Assembly: GCF_030068505.1 (NCBI RefSeq)
Contig: NZ_JAQOSO010000079.1
Coordinates: 62,001-126,000, forward strand
DNA: 64,000 bases
Reading direction: 5' to 3'
DNA from: Roseofilum capinflatum BLCC-M114
GTDB taxonomy: Bacteria > Cyanobacteriota > Cyanobacteriia > Cyanobacteriales > Desertifilaceae
Positions 17,475 through 26,963 of the stretch are shown here, in pieces; positions within the stretch are counted from its first letter, which is position 1; each line of letters begins with the position of its first letter. The translations under genes were made by a program, and so were the position numbers. The notes under the pieces were generated by a model, which ran no database searches, had not been told where the DNA came from, and saw only the letters and a program-made list of their open reading frames with translations.

Positions 17475-19144
17475 TAAGAATCTCTCAATTTCAAGGTTTC
17501 TACTTGGTGTTTTAAGAGAGATGGATCGTCTGGCTTCAGGGTTAGGGCTTGATCGAAGGACTCGATCGCCTCTTGAATTTTCCCCAGTTCCCGCAGGGCT
17601 AACCCTCGATTATCCCACGCTTCTGGATAATCAGATTTGAGCTTAAGGGCTTCATCAAAAGTGGCGATCGCCTCTTCATATTTGCCTAAGTTGAGCAGCG
17701 CAACCCCTTTATTTCCCCAGGCTTCATAGAGTCCTGGTTGTAGCTCTAATGCTTTATCATAGGATGCGATCGCCGCTTGCGGTTGCCGTAACATCACCAA
17801 GGCATTCCCCCGATTTAACCAAGCTTTGTAGAGGGTCGGTTGTTGGCTCAGAGCGCGATCCCAAGTGGCGATCGCATCTGCATAGTTTCCGGCTTTGGCT
17901 TGTTGCATCCCTTGATTAAAGAGCAGCGTCGCTTCATCCACTGTGCCATTAGCTTGATGCTGTTGATAAATCTGATACAGTTGCTGATAAATCGCTTCGA
18001 CAATTTCTTCCGGATTTTGACTATTGATGCCCACTTGCTGGGAAAATTGGGCGATCAAATGGGGCATTTCCGTCAGTTTTTCTACCAATTGATTCAGGCT
18101 AACTGTTTCTGTCCATTGTTGTCCATGGGCACTGTAGGCTAAGTTGATTACCGGTTGTTGTCGAATATACTCTTCTACGGAAGTCGCCAATTCCGGTGAG
18201 TTGGCGCTCACCGGTTCCGGTTCCGGTGTTTCTGCTGGCGTTTCGCTCACTGGTTCAGATACGGGGGGTTCCGGTTCTGGTTCCGGTATTTCTGCTGGCG
18301 TTTCGCTCACCGGTTCAGATACGGGGGGTTCCGGTTCCGGTTCCGGTGTTTCTGCTGGCGTTTCGCTCACCGGTTCAGATAGAGGGGGTTCCGGTTCCGG
18401 TTCCGCTATTTCTGCTGGCGTTTCGCTCACCGGTTCAGATACGGGGGGTTCTGGGGGAGAATCCCAAACATCTGGTAACGGTTCTGGAGAAAACAGAGGA
18501 CTCATCTGAGCATCACTCGCTTCCACATGCACCGTATCCACTGGCTCAACCGTTTCGGGAGGAGTTTCAGTTTCAGCAGAGGAACTTGGCAACGAATCGG
18601 AGGCAGGAGATTGAGGAGGAGGTGGTGGTGATGGAGGTGTGGAGGAGACAGGACTAGGAACTGTTGAGGCAGCCTTGGCGGTTACACTCGGACTCATAGA
18701 TTCCCATAGGGAACTGCCTTGGGAGCGCAAGCGCAGTTGCAACCCAATCTCATAGATGGCTTCTCCCACCGATCGCCATTTAGAAACCGATCGCACCATT
18801 TCCCCAACTTTCATCATCTGATTGGCGTGCTGAGTTTGGGGCGATTTCGTTCCCAATAATCGAGCGCGATAGACTCTTAACCACCCTAGCCACTCATCTG
18901 AGGTGCTGCGATCGCCTAATTTTTCAAAAAAGAGCGTCACCCTCTCGACTGGCCATCCCTGGGCAACTCCCTCCATGAGCTGGCGAAATAAAAACTCATA
19001 ATCTGTTTCACTCAGTGGGGGGAGGGCTTCTTCTGATAACGTCTGATGCGGATCGGATTCTGGAGAACTCCCCTGTAAAACCTTCCCTCCTGGATTAAAG
19101 ATTTGCCCCAGTAAATTCTTGAACCATTGCCAAAGCTGCCTCAT
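17474..19144 (-). CDS. TPR protein with shared N-terminal domain and Pro/Glu-rich repeats
   Basis: The 556-residue protein has three parts. Residues about 40-160 form a helical domain ([34 protein letters not shown]) that resembles the N-terminus of the TPR-CHAT protein at 31779. The middle is a low-complexity linker of Pro, Glu and Ser, with four copies of a 20-residue unit. The C-terminus holds about four TPR motifs ([40 protein letters not shown]). TPRs bind partner proteins; the function is unknown. ATG 19144 is preferred to GTG 19165. No catalytic domain is visible, in contrast to the relative at 31.8 kb. Confidence 0.8.
   Translation of the reverse strand: MRQLWQWFKNLLGQIFNPGGKVLQGSSPESDPHQTLSEEALPPLSETDYEFLFRQLMEGVAQGWPVERVTLFFEKLGDRSTSDEWLGWLRVYRARLLGTKSPQTQHANQMMKVGEMVRSVSKWRSVGEAIYEIGLQLRLRSQGSSLWESMSPSVTAKAASTVPSPVSSTPPSPPPPPQSPASDSLPSSSAETETPPETVEPVDTVHVEASDAQMSPLFSPEPLPDVWDSPPEPPVSEPVSETPAEIAEPEPEPPLSEPVSETPAETPEPEPEPPVSEPVSETPAEIPEPEPEPPVSEPVSETPAETPEPEPVSANSPELATSVEEYIRQQPVINLAYSAHGQQWTETVSLNQLVEKLTEMPHLIAQFSQQVGINSQNPEEIVEAIYQQLYQIYQQHQANGTVDEATLLFNQGMQQAKAGNYADAIATWDRALSQQPTLYKAWLNRGNALVMLRQPQAAIASYDKALELQPGLYEAWGNKGVALLNLGKYEEAIATFDEALKLKSDYPEAWDNRGLALRELGKIQEAIESFDQALTLKPDDPSLLKHQVETLKLRDS
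18217..18450. repeat. 60-bp tandem repeat within the TPR gene linker
   Basis: About four copies of a 60-base unit (anchored by GTTTCGCTCAC at 18240, 18300, 18360 and 18420) encode the 20-residue Pro/Glu/Ser unit containing [10 protein letters not shown]. Copies differ at a handful of positions, so expansion is recent. The reverse strand also stays open across the block, but that is a by-product of the repeat. Confidence 0.9.
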
Positions 19145-19251
19145 GATTGCCCCATCCAGTTGCACATTTAGCTTCTATGATAGATTAGCAGTTTTTGGAT
19201 TTGGCTAATGCCGATTGCTGCGATCGTTAAAATTAATGATTCTAGATGGGG

Positions 19252-19273
19252 GGGGCACAAAGAAAAGTGCCCC
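19252..19273 (-). terminator. Hairpin between the 113-aa gene and the TPR gene
   Basis: GGGGCAC and GTGCCCC pair around an 8-base A-rich loop. It lies after the stop of the small gene at 19310 and before the TPR gene on the same strand. No T run follows on the minus strand, so its strength as a terminator is uncertain. Confidence 0.35.
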
Positions 19274-19309
19274 AGATGCAGTTATCCAAATCAAAAATCC
19301 AGATAGAAA

Positions 19310-19651
19310 TTAACAGGAGACAGGGTTTAAGCGAACCCTGATGTTCTCTGGCGAGAACCGCCTGTCTGAAGATTCTTCTTCTGGTTTTTCTGGTGTTTTA
19401 TTCGGATCTGCTGTCACCAACAGACGGTGGGTTGGACAAACCTCCATTTCTCCAGCTTGCAGGGCATGTCGCCATTGCCGTCCCAACCTCCAAGCTCGGA
19501 ATTTAAAAACATTCCATCGGGGATTAGAAGGATAGAGAGAAAACCCTGCTCTCAATGCAGGAATATGTTCTGGAGAAACAGTTGTACGGACGTTAATCGA
19601 TTCCGTCAGTGGTATCACAGCAGCAGTGCGGTGTTTGATGGTCTGAGTCAC
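19310..19651 (-). CDS. Conserved-looking small basic protein, function unknown
   Basis: The 113-residue protein begins MTQTIKHRTAAVIPLTESIN. Its core is SLYPSNPRWNVFKFRAWRLG followed by WRHALQAGEMEVCPTHRLL. Rich in Arg, Trp and Phe, with no signal peptide or TM helix, it reads like a real cytoplasmic protein, and I believe similar short proteins occur in other filamentous cyanobacteria, but no function is known to me. Competing plus-strand frames at 19341 and 19427 have no family-like features. It stands alone, followed by a hairpin. Confidence 0.6.
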   Translation of the reverse strand: MTQTIKHRTAAVIPLTESINVRTTVSPEHIPALRAGFSLYPSNPRWNVFKFRAWRLGRQWRHALQAGEMEVCPTHRLLVTADPNKTPEKPEEESSDRRFSPENIRVRLNPVSC

Positions 19652-19868
19652 GCATTGTACCCCCTGCTTGTTACTACCAATACCTTTCTAGTTTACATGA
19701 GACCTAGAGATTTGACCACAGTGGGTACACCAGACTCCCAATCTGTCGAGCAACTCTGCGATCGTCCTATGGCAAGCAGGAGAAGAGACGCTTTATAGCC
19801 TTTCTCGAATCAGAACGTAAATTTAGTTGGATTTGAGCAGACAAGCAGGGTGCATCAATAACGCACCC

Positions 19869-20027
19869 TACTGCCGTGACACAGCTAAAATAGTGCATTA
19901 GCGTAGTGCCGTGACACAGCTAAAAATGTGCATTAGCGTAGGGTGGGTTAGGCGGCTAAAACCTAGACTGTGATAGCAATCTATCAATCCGCCGTAACCC
20001 ACCATTTTAGGGTTGTCACGGCACTAC
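19869..20027. repeat. Palindromic repeat GTAGTGCCGTGACA, copy A
   Basis: The element 19903-20027 has perfect 14-bp inverted ends, GTAGTGCCGTGACA and TGTCACGGCACTAC. Inside is a second inverted pair, GGTGGGTTAGGCGG and CCGCCGTAACCCACC. A partial extra left end (19869-19902) is tandemly attached. Copy B is at 63125-63380. There is no coding capacity. The adjacent 19652-19868 holds nothing except a short GGTGC(A/G)-type inverted repeat at about 19850. Confidence 0.8.
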
Positions 20028-20043
20028 TGGTTTTCAAAACCGA

Positions 20044-21300
20044 TTAACCTGCGGTAGTTGCTGTGCCTAAAGCTTCCTTGAGTAATTCCACTTTATCGGT
20101 TTTTTCCCAAGGTAGATCTAAGTCATTGCGTCCGAAATGACCATAGGCAGCGACTTCCTGATAGAAGCGCCCGCCCCGTTCTTTCGGTAGTGTCCGCAAG
20201 CCAAAGGTTTCAATAATTCCAGCCGGACGAAACTCAAAGGTTTTCTTCGCCGCTTCTAGCAACTGGTCATCATCGACTTTACCTGTGCCAAAGGTTTCAA
20301 TCATGATGCTCACGGGACGAGCAACGCCAATGGCATAACCCAATTGCACTTCACATTTTTCTGCCAGTCCTGCCGCCACAATATTTTTGGCAGCATATCG
20401 GCAAGCATAGGCCGCAGAACGGTCTACTTTAGTGGGGTCTTTACCGGAAAACGCACCGCCACCATGACGAGAATAGCCACCATAGGTATCAACAATAATT
20501 TTTCGTCCCGTTAAACCGGCATCCCCTTGAGGGCCACCCACGACAAACTTACCGGTAGGATTAACAAAATATTTGGTTGAACTGTCGGGTTTAATCTCTA
20601 AATCCCCAAATGCAGGAAGTACCACGGCATCCCAGAGATCCGCTTTAATTTTCTTCTGAATTTCTGCGTTATCAGTTAATTCGCCAATACTGGATGCATG
20701 TTGGGTAGAAATCAACACCGTATCAATCGCCACCGGTTTCCCATCTTCATAGGCAACGGTGACCTGGGTTTTACCATCAGGACGCAGATAGGAGAGTTGC
20801 CCGGTTTTGCGGACTGCGGCTAACCGACGAGAAATGCGGTGAGCTAAACTAATGGGCAGGGGCATCAATTCGGGGGTTTCGTTACAAGCAAACCCAAACA
20901 TTAACCCTTGGTCTCCAGCACCGGTGGAGTCAAAGCGCTCTTCTGAAGACATTTCGCGCTGTTCTGCGGCTGCATCAACCCCTTGGGCGATGTCGGGAGA
21001 TTGGGCATCAAGGGCAACCAGGACGGAGCAACTGTTGCTGGTGAAGCCGCCTTCACTATGCACGTAGCCAATTTCGGCAATTTTTTTCCGCGCCAAATCA
21101 ATGTAATTGACTTGGGCTTGGGAGGTGATTTCACCGGTGATTAAGACTAATCCGGTATTAACAGCAACTTCGGCAGCGACGCGGCTGGCGGGGTCTTCGG
21201 CCAGAAGGGCATCGATAATGGTATCTGAGATTTGATCGCAGATTTTATCGGGATGTCCTTCTGTGACGGATTCTGAGGTAAATAAATAACGACGAACCAA
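20044..21300 (-). CDS. metK: S-adenosylmethionine synthetase
   Basis: MetK makes S-adenosylmethionine from methionine and ATP. The chosen start is TTG 21300 ([20 protein letters not shown]), because AAAGGAGA lies seven bases before it and this gives 418 residues, the family norm. An ATG 42 bases upstream would add residues not expected in the family and would bury the ribosome-binding site. Motifs: the N-terminal [16 protein letters not shown] in the ATP site; and [19 protein letters not shown]. It is the last of a minus-strand series rpsA, HAD hydrolase, metK, an order I recall from other cyanobacteria. Confidence 0.97.
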   Translation of the reverse strand: MVRRYLFTSESVTEGHPDKICDQISDTIIDALLAEDPASRVAAEVAVNTGLVLITGEITSQAQVNYIDLARKKIAEIGYVHSEGGFTSNSCSVLVALDAQSPDIAQGVDAAAEQREMSSEERFDSTGAGDQGLMFGFACNETPELMPLPISLAHRISRRLAAVRKTGQLSYLRPDGKTQVTVAYEDGKPVAIDTVLISTQHASSIGELTDNAEIQKKIKADLWDAVVLPAFGDLEIKPDSSTKYFVNPTGKFVVGGPQGDAGLTGRKIIVDTYGGYSRHGGGAFSGKDPTKVDRSAAYACRYAAKNIVAAGLAEKCEVQLGYAIGVARPVSIMIETFGTGKVDDDQLLEAAKKTFEFRPAGIIETFGLRTLPKERGGRFYQEVAAYGHFGRNDLDLPWEKTDKVELLKEALGTATTAG

Positions 21301-21454
21301 GGAAAGGTCTCCTTTTATTTCATGATGGTGAACGAGAATCAAGTGATTCTTATCTCTTGCCCAGAGATACTACAGAACCCAGATCTGGGTTTCCATAAAT
21401 GTTGATTCAATTGTGTAGAGGGGGAAAATCCCTAACTCTAGCTAACATTCCAAT

Positions 21455-22219
21455 TTAACTGATTACTTGTATTTCGTCTAATTTGGCGATCGCCACATCT
21501 GCTTGTTTAAGATTCGGCGATCGGCTCCATCCCCAAGCTACACCAATGCTTCCAGCCGCTTTGGCCTGGCGAGCCATGGTAAAATCTCCCGGAGAATCTC
21601 CCACCATCAGCACCTCTTGTGGAGGGACTCCCAATTGTTGACAAGCTGACCAAAACACCTGTGGATTGGGCTTGGTGAGGTGGGGTTCTGCTCCTTGAAT
21701 GACTTCGATATACTCTCTCAGGTGATAAAAATCGAGAAATTTTTCTATATTCTCACGGATATCGGAGGACACCACACCCAGTTTTAAGCCAGATTGTCGC
21801 AAACGGTCGAATACTGCCGCGACTCCAGGGAGTACCACGGTTTCCTCGGCCTTATTTTGCATCACCTGGTCGGCTTCCTGGAAGGCTTGGGAGACAATTT
21901 CTAAGGATTCGAGCCAACTGCGCCCGGTTTCGGCAACATAGGCCGCAGCCGCAATTTTATTTTCTTGGCGACTCCCTACGGCGGTTAATCCGGCTGGGTT
22001 AAATCCCTGTTCATCGACTCCAAAGGCCATCAATAGGGGGTCTCCTACGCCAGGGATTTGGGCATCAATTAAGCGCGATCGCCGTTGGGCTAGATGGCGT
22101 AAATAGGGTTCTGAATGGGCCAGCGTTCCATCCTTATCGAATAGGATAGCGCTTGTGTTTTCAAATTGGCGATCGCCACAGACCACCGTCACCCCACTTC
22201 CACTTTGCTCAGTAACCAA
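21455..22219 (-). CDS. HAD-family hydrolase (phosphoglycolate phosphatase-like)
   Basis: The 254-residue protein has the HAD motifs: I, ILFDKDGTLAHSE with nucleophile and acid Asp residues; II, LGVVSSDI; III, the Lys in HLTKPNP; and IV, VGDSPGDFTMA. It resembles Gph/PGP-type phosphatases, and a phosphoglycolate or other small phosphoester substrate is possible. The start is TTG 22219 with GGGGGAAG about eight bases upstream. It lies between rpsA and metK on the same strand, 93 bp after rpsA, so it may be cotranscribed with them. Confidence 0.85.
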   Translation of the reverse strand: MVTEQSGSGVTVVCGDRQFENTSAILFDKDGTLAHSEPYLRHLAQRRSRLIDAQIPGVGDPLLMAFGVDEQGFNPAGLTAVGSRQENKIAAAAYVAETGRSWLESLEIVSQAFQEADQVMQNKAEETVVLPGVAAVFDRLRQSGLKLGVVSSDIRENIEKFLDFYHLREYIEVIQGAEPHLTKPNPQVFWSACQQLGVPPQEVLMVGDSPGDFTMARQAKAAGSIGVAWGWSRSPNLKQADVAIAKLDEIQVIS

Positions 22220-22312
22220 ACCGGCAACTTCCCCCTGTCATAAATTTACCAATAAAAAGCTGGGTGGGACTGGCCCACCCACACCAGGGTTTCATATCTC
22301 CTCCCTTGGCTT

Positions 22313-23467
22313 TTATTCAGCAGCAGCCAACTCTTCCTCTGGGTTTTCGGATGAAGTCTCTTCCGGTTTTGCTTCCGGTTCTTCGGATGATTCAGAGTCC
22401 GCAACTTCGTCCTGGGGTTCTGGCTCTGCTGGCGCTTCTGCCACCTCTTCTACAGGAGCAACTGAGGCTTCTGGGGATTCTGCCGTTTCTTCAGCACTTT
22501 CCTCTACAGGAGTTTCAACCGTTTCCACCGTTGCACTCGCGCCTTCTTCCGGCAGTTCAATTCCTTCAGCCTGGGCGCGGAGTTTCTGACGATAGCGCTC
22601 TGCCATTTCTTCGGCCTTATCGTAGACCAAATCAGGATTCTTCACCATATCGCCCGGTTCGGGTTCAAGTTGCTTAGTAGACAAGGAGATCCGACCCCGT
22701 TCAGCATCCAAGTCAATAATCATCACTTTGATCTCATCATTGACATTGAACACACTGTGAGGCGTGTCGATATGGTCGTGGGAAATTTCGGAAATGTGCA
22801 GCAGTCCACTGACTCCACCGATATCGATGAAGGCCCCATAAGGCTTGAGACCGCGTACCATACCCAAGACCACTTCGCCCACTTCTAGGCGGTTCATCTT
22901 CCGTTCTACCAGCGCTCTTCTATGGCTGAGAACCAGACGATTACGATCTTCATCAACTTCCAAGAATTTTAAGGGCAACTCTTCGCCCATTAAATCTTCT
23001 TTGGGTTTGCGGGTGCTGATGTGGGAGCCGGGAATAAAGCCCCGTAGCCCTTCAATTCTGACTAAGGCTCCCCCACGGTTTGTAGCGAATACCTGGGCCC
23101 TGACTGTCGCATCTTCTGCTTGCAGTTGCCGCACTCGTTCCCAAGCTCTCATGTATTCTATGCGGCGAATGGAGAGCGTTAGTTGTCCATCTTCGTTTTC
23201 ATCGGTGAGGATGAAGAACTCACGAGTTTCGTTGGACTGTAAGACTTCATCGGGGGTATCGATGCGATTAATGGACATTTCCTGAATGGGAATGTACGCT
23301 GCGGTTTTCGCGCCGATGTCAATCAGAGCGCCCCTTGGCTCCAGACTGAACACCGTACCTGCTACGGTGTCGCCGGGGCTAAAATGATAATCGTACTTAT
23401 CGAGCAGTGCCGCAAAATCTTCGTGGGTAAAACCAATGTCTGTAGCCGTTAATTCCTGATTGACCAT
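22313..23467 (-). CDS. rpsA: 30S ribosomal protein S1
   Basis: The 384-residue protein has three S1 RNA-binding domains (about residues 30-105, 120-190 and 205-275), as in the short cyanobacterial and chloroplast S1 rather than the six-domain E. coli form. Landmarks are GDTVAGTVFSLEPRGALIDI and GMVRGLKPYGAFIDIGG. The last 100 residues are a Glu/Ala/Pro-rich acidic tail. The ATG is preceded by AGGAAAT. S1 helps bring mRNA to the 30S subunit. The 235-bp upstream region holds an AT-rich stretch (TATTATAGAATG on the minus strand) that may be its promoter. Confidence 0.96.
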   Translation of the reverse strand: MVNQELTATDIGFTHEDFAALLDKYDYHFSPGDTVAGTVFSLEPRGALIDIGAKTAAYIPIQEMSINRIDTPDEVLQSNETREFFILTDENEDGQLTLSIRRIEYMRAWERVRQLQAEDATVRAQVFATNRGGALVRIEGLRGFIPGSHISTRKPKEDLMGEELPLKFLEVDEDRNRLVLSHRRALVERKMNRLEVGEVVLGMVRGLKPYGAFIDIGGVSGLLHISEISHDHIDTPHSVFNVNDEIKVMIIDLDAERGRISLSTKQLEPEPGDMVKNPDLVYDKAEEMAERYRQKLRAQAEGIELPEEGASATVETVETPVEESAEETAESPEASVAPVEEVAEAPAEPEPQDEVADSESSEEPEAKPEETSSENPEEELAAAE

Positions 23468-23702
23468 GCGAATGATTTCCTAGTAATTATCTCCGTATCT
23501 TTATGCTGGGGTTTACAGTGGGGACACGCATTTTCGCAGCCTCCAAACCTCTACAGGGTTGTTTTCCAAGTTGGCTTGGAAATCACCCCATCTGCTTATA
23601 ACACAGACATTCTATAATACCCTATTTTTGCACTTCTATACCAGTCCCCTAGTCTAAAAATTCAGTTCAGGGGAAACGAGAAGGGGTATTAAGTAAAAAG
23701 CA

Positions 23703-24194
23703 CTAGGAGGGTTGAGATCCTGGGATCTGACGCATGAGGGTGGCCATTTCCAGGGCATTCATGGCATAATTCCAACCCAGGTTACTTTTAATTCCCGCCC
23801 GTTCTAAGGCTTGTTGTAGGGTATCGGTGGTGAGGATACCAAAGATTACAGGGACTCCGGTTTGAAATCCAGCCGCCGCAATGCCTTTGGCGACTTCAGC
23901 CGATACATAGTCAAAGTGGGGGGTATCGCCTCGGATCACGGCTCCTAAACAAATGATGGCATCATATTGATGGGCGATCGCCATTTGTCGAGCCATTAGG
24001 GGGATCTCAAAACTCCCCGGAACCCAGATATAATCCACTTGAGTCCCATGGGGGTCGATGTCTACCCCATGTCTTTTTAAGCAATCTTGACACCCAGTGA
24101 GTAGTTTTCCCGTTACCAGGTCGTTAAACCGACCAATGATAATGGCAAACCGCAGTCCCTCGGTCTGGGTAAATGTTCCCTCAAAAACTGTCAT
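23703..24194 (-). CDS. ribH: 6,7-dimethyl-8-ribityllumazine synthase
   Basis: RibH condenses 5-amino-6-ribitylaminouracil with dihydroxybutanone phosphate in riboflavin synthesis and forms icosahedral shells. The 163-residue protein shows [42 protein letters not shown] with the catalytic His, and [11 protein letters not shown]. It lies 191 bp downstream of psbZ on the same strand, an adjacency I recall in cyanobacteria. The intergenic stretch carries an STRR-like AGGCAAA array (24262-24293). Confidence 0.97.
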   Translation of the reverse strand: MTVFEGTFTQTEGLRFAIIIGRFNDLVTGKLLTGCQDCLKRHGVDIDPHGTQVDYIWVPGSFEIPLMARQMAIAHQYDAIICLGAVIRGDTPHFDYVSAEVAKGIAAAGFQTGVPVIFGILTTDTLQQALERAGIKSNLGWNYAMNALEMATLMRQIPGSQPS

Positions 24195-24385
24195 AGTTAT
24201 AGCGTTTTGGGTGGTAATTGGTAATGGGCATTGGTCACCAGTTAAGCCTCTAAACTAGGGGAGGCAAGAGGCAAAAGGCAAAAGGCAAGAGGGAAAACCG
24301 GGTTTTGCTCTTTCCTTAAATACTCCATAAATAGGGTCAACCGTTAGTGTCAAGGAGAACTAAGGATTGACCCAGACTCAAACCC

Positions 24386-24574
24386 TTAGACCACAAAAAA
24401 ATTCAAGATGCCCACCACGATCACCAGGATCGCCCAGAAGCCAGAGCCAACATATAACAAGGGTTTAGATTGTTCCCAGTTTTGGGGCAGAGCATAGGCG
24501 ACGGGAACAGCCACCACTAAAACGAAGGATAAAAGAACTAAGGCAAATAGGGATAATTGAAATAGAATTGACAT
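24386..24574 (-). CDS. psbZ: Photosystem II protein PsbZ (Ycf9)
   Basis: This 62-residue protein with two TM helices ([20 protein letters not shown] and [18 protein letters not shown]) is PsbZ, a small PSII core subunit that stabilises the PSII supercomplex. The frame is open 48 codons further upstream, but the start is set at ATG 24574, because AGGAGA lies seven bases before it and this gives the family's usual 62 residues. It is upstream of ribH and divergent from the DUF3172 gene. Confidence 0.95.
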   Translation of the reverse strand: MSILFQLSLFALVLLSFVLVVAVPVAYALPQNWEQSKPLLYVGSGFWAILVIVVGILNFFVV

Positions 24575-24778
24575 GATGTGTTCTCCTAACACGAGCAAGA
24601 AAATGGGTTTAGCCAGGTATGGCCTTTGTTTTACTATAGTGCTTCGTGGCACGAAGCAAAAGAGTCTGGGAGGCTCAGGCGATCGCATCGGTGGGCAATC
24701 TGTGAAGAAACTCGTCATACTAGACTGGAGAGGGAATTAACCCCGCTTCTCCCTTTCCTGTGTGGTAACCTAAAATCT

Positions 24779-25315
24779 ATGACTCGAACCAGCTCAAGAC
24801 GCAAATCAACCGGTAATTTTGGCCCGAAATCTTCTCCCTTTAACTATACGTTGGTGGCTCTGATGGGAGGGATCTTTGTTCTGGGGATCGGGATTGGGAT
24901 CGCCTTTAGCTCCACCACTACCCTATCGCCGGAAAATGTGGCTTCCCGTGATTTTATCGATCGCAGTGCCCCCGATCCAGAATTGTGTGTCAAATATGGA
25001 GCCAGCGCCATGGTGATGGACGCTCGTCTCTATGTCACCTTAAACCCCTTTAGTGTCTATATCTCTCAACCCGCGATGCAACCGGGATGTGTACTCAGGC
25101 GCAATAACTGGGTCATTTTAGAACAGCGCAATCTACTGCCCCGTGATAAGTTTAACGATTGTAAGAATCGTATGAATACGTTTGGTTACACGGGCAGCAT
25201 TGACGGTAACCCCAAGGTGAACTGCGTGTATCAGAATGATAGTGCTGAAAACTTCTTCCTCAGTCAACCCGGATTAAATCCCGGAGGAACTGCTCCAGAG
25301 AGCGATCGCTTTTAA
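24779..25315 (+). CDS. DUF3172 membrane-anchored protein
   Basis: The 178-residue protein starts MTRTSSRRKSTGNFG. It has one N-terminal TM helix (ALMGGIFVLGIGIGIAFSS) and a soluble domain with four Cys (PELCVKYG, QPGCVLR, NDCKNR, VNCVY) that could form disulfides. It matches the cyanobacterial DUF3172 family, of unknown function. The open frame extends to 24626 but the upstream part is antisense to the psbZ leader and not protein-like. Confidence 0.8.
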   Translation: MTRTSSRRKSTGNFGPKSSPFNYTLVALMGGIFVLGIGIGIAFSSTTTLSPENVASRDFIDRSAPDPELCVKYGASAMVMDARLYVTLNPFSVYISQPAMQPGCVLRRNNWVILEQRNLLPRDKFNDCKNRMNTFGYTGSIDGNPKVNCVYQNDSAENFFLSQPGLNPGGTAPESDRF

Positions 25316-25437
25316 TCGGTTTTTAATTACAGTCAGTAACGGAAACTTAAAGCAAACCTAAAAAAATCCCCTCCAGCCGAGGAAAACATGCTACCCCTGT
25401 CGGTAACTCAAGAGTATCCCACAGGGGGTTAAACATT

Positions 25438-26103
25438 GTGCCCTATGAAATTCGCTATAAACCCGCATTTGCGGCTATTTTTGTCACCCTAAATCCTGGA
25501 GAACAAATCATCGCTGAAGCAGGAGCGATGACGAGCATGGATGCAGAATTATCCATGAAAACCGAGTTTTCTGGAGGATTCTTTTCTGCTTTAGTGCGGA
25601 AGTTTTTGGGAGGCGAATCCCTATTTGTCAATCGCTTTCAAAATCACACCCAAAAACCCTTAACCGTAGTCTTCACCCAATCCTTAATTGGCGATATTGA
25701 ATGCGTTGATTTAACGGGAAATTCACTCTGCTTACAACCAGGAGCTTATATTGCCAGCACTGCCAACATTCAATTAGGGGTACGTTGGGCAGGGTTAGCC
25801 AGTTGGTTTGCGGGTGAAGGATTATTTAAGCTCAAAGTCAGTGGTAAAGGAAAAGTCTTTTTTGGCGCTTATGGGGGCATCAGCCAACAGAGTGTATCCG
25901 GAGAATTTATTGTTGATAATAGCCATTTAGTTGCCTATAGTCCCAATATTAAAATGAGTATTGGTTTATCGGGAGGTCTAATTAGTTCAATTACTTCCGG
26001 TGAAGGATTTGTCAATCGTCTGAAAGGTAAAGGCGTGATTTACCTGCAATCAAGAAGTGTTAGTGGTTTGGTTAGTTTTTTACGTCCCAAGGTACGCAAT
26101 TAA
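25438..26103 (+). CDS. AIM24/TIGR00266 family protein, first of three
   Basis: The 221-residue protein has the family pattern NPGEQIIAEAGAMTSMD near the start, then FLGGESLFVNRF and GLISSITSGEGFVNRLKGKG near the end. AIM24-like proteins form beta-rich trimers; the bacterial function is unknown. The start is GTG 25438 with AGGGGG upstream. A paralogue follows after only five bases and a third after a repeat element, so this is a tandem family of three. Confidence 0.85.
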   Translation: MPYEIRYKPAFAAIFVTLNPGEQIIAEAGAMTSMDAELSMKTEFSGGFFSALVRKFLGGESLFVNRFQNHTQKPLTVVFTQSLIGDIECVDLTGNSLCLQPGAYIASTANIQLGVRWAGLASWFAGEGLFKLKVSGKGKVFFGAYGGISQQSVSGEFIVDNSHLVAYSPNIKMSIGLSGGLISSITSGEGFVNRLKGKGVIYLQSRSVSGLVSFLRPKVRN

Positions 26104-26108
26104 AGATT

Positions 26109-26789
26109 ATGGATATTGAACTGCTCAAACAGCCCGATAGCGCGATCGCCAAAGTCACCCTCAACAGTGGCGAAGAAGTCGTTGCTCAAGCTGGCGCAAT
26201 GGTAGCCATGAGTGGCTCTATCAACTCCAGCACCACCCTTCGCCAAGGGAAAGGGGGCGGTATTATGGGAGGACTCAAACGCATGTTAGGGGGAGAATCT
26301 CTCTTTTTAAGTGTGTTTCGTTCCCCCACCCCAAATGGGGAAATTTTTCTGGCTCCTCAACTGATGGGAGATGTCATGGTTTACGAGATGACAGGACAGG
26401 AATTAGTGGTACAAGCTGCCTCCTATTTAGCTTGTGCCTCGGATGTAATTCTTGACTTAGGATTTGAAGGGTTTAAATCCTTCTTTTCCGGTGAATCTAT
26501 TTTTTGGTTGAAAATGTCAGGAGTCGGCCCCGTCATTCTCACTTCATTTGGTGGCATTTATGAGATTGAAGTGAATGGAGAATATATTGTTGATACGGGC
26601 CATATTGTCGCCTTTGAGCGCAGTTTGAATTTTGAAATTGGTAAAGCCAATTCTAGTTGGTTGGGTGCATTTTTTGGCGGTGAAGGCTTCATTTGTCGAT
26701 TCAAAGGCAAGGGAAAAGTTTACTGCCAAACCCATAATCCAGGCAGCTTTGGATTTACCGTTGGCTCTCAGTTGCCTGAGCGTAGATAA
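26109..26789 (+). CDS. AIM24/TIGR00266 family protein, second of three
   Basis: This 226-residue paralogue of its neighbours has NSGEEVVAQAGAMVAMSGSI, MLGGESLFLSVF and FFGGEGFICRFKGKGKVY. Translation is probably coupled to the first gene, five bases upstream. It has diverged well below identity from both neighbours, so the triplication is old. Confidence 0.85.
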   Translation: MDIELLKQPDSAIAKVTLNSGEEVVAQAGAMVAMSGSINSSTTLRQGKGGGIMGGLKRMLGGESLFLSVFRSPTPNGEIFLAPQLMGDVMVYEMTGQELVVQAASYLACASDVILDLGFEGFKSFFSGESIFWLKMSGVGPVILTSFGGIYEIEVNGEYIVDTGHIVAFERSLNFEIGKANSSWLGAFFGGEGFICRFKGKGKVYCQTHNPGSFGFTVGSQLPERR

Positions 26790-26824
26790 TTGCTGTTAAG
26801 GTTTGCCCATGAGTTACCCACCAT

Positions 26825-26932
26825 TGCCCTCATCCCCCCAACCCCCCTTCTCCCAAGGGAGAAGGGGGGGCAAGTCCCTCTCCCTTGGGAGAGAGATTTT
26901 CCGCAAAGCGGACATGAAAGGGAGAGGGCAAG
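26825..26932. repeat. CTCTCCC/GGGAGAG palindromic repeat between two AIM24 genes
   Basis: Two hairpins, CCTTCTCCCAAGGGAGAAGG and CCCTCTCCCTTGGGAGAGAG, are followed by GCGGACATGAAAGGGAGAGG. The same vocabulary occurs inside the MITE-like copies (6247 and 36797) and inside the coding linkers of the CHAT gene (33.4 and 34.3 kb). Here it separates the second and third AIM24 genes. Confidence 0.75.
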
Positions 26933-26963
26933 ATGAAAAAAACGATATAGATGAGTGAATTTT

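Noticed and set aside
18144-18657. Plus-strand frames encoding Gly/Ser-rich repeats
   Set aside because: They are the complement of the 60-bp coding repeat in the TPR gene; a period divisible by three keeps all frames open.
19427-19798. Plus-strand 123-codon ORF
   Set aside because: Antisense to the more protein-like 113-residue minus-strand gene; composition looks random.
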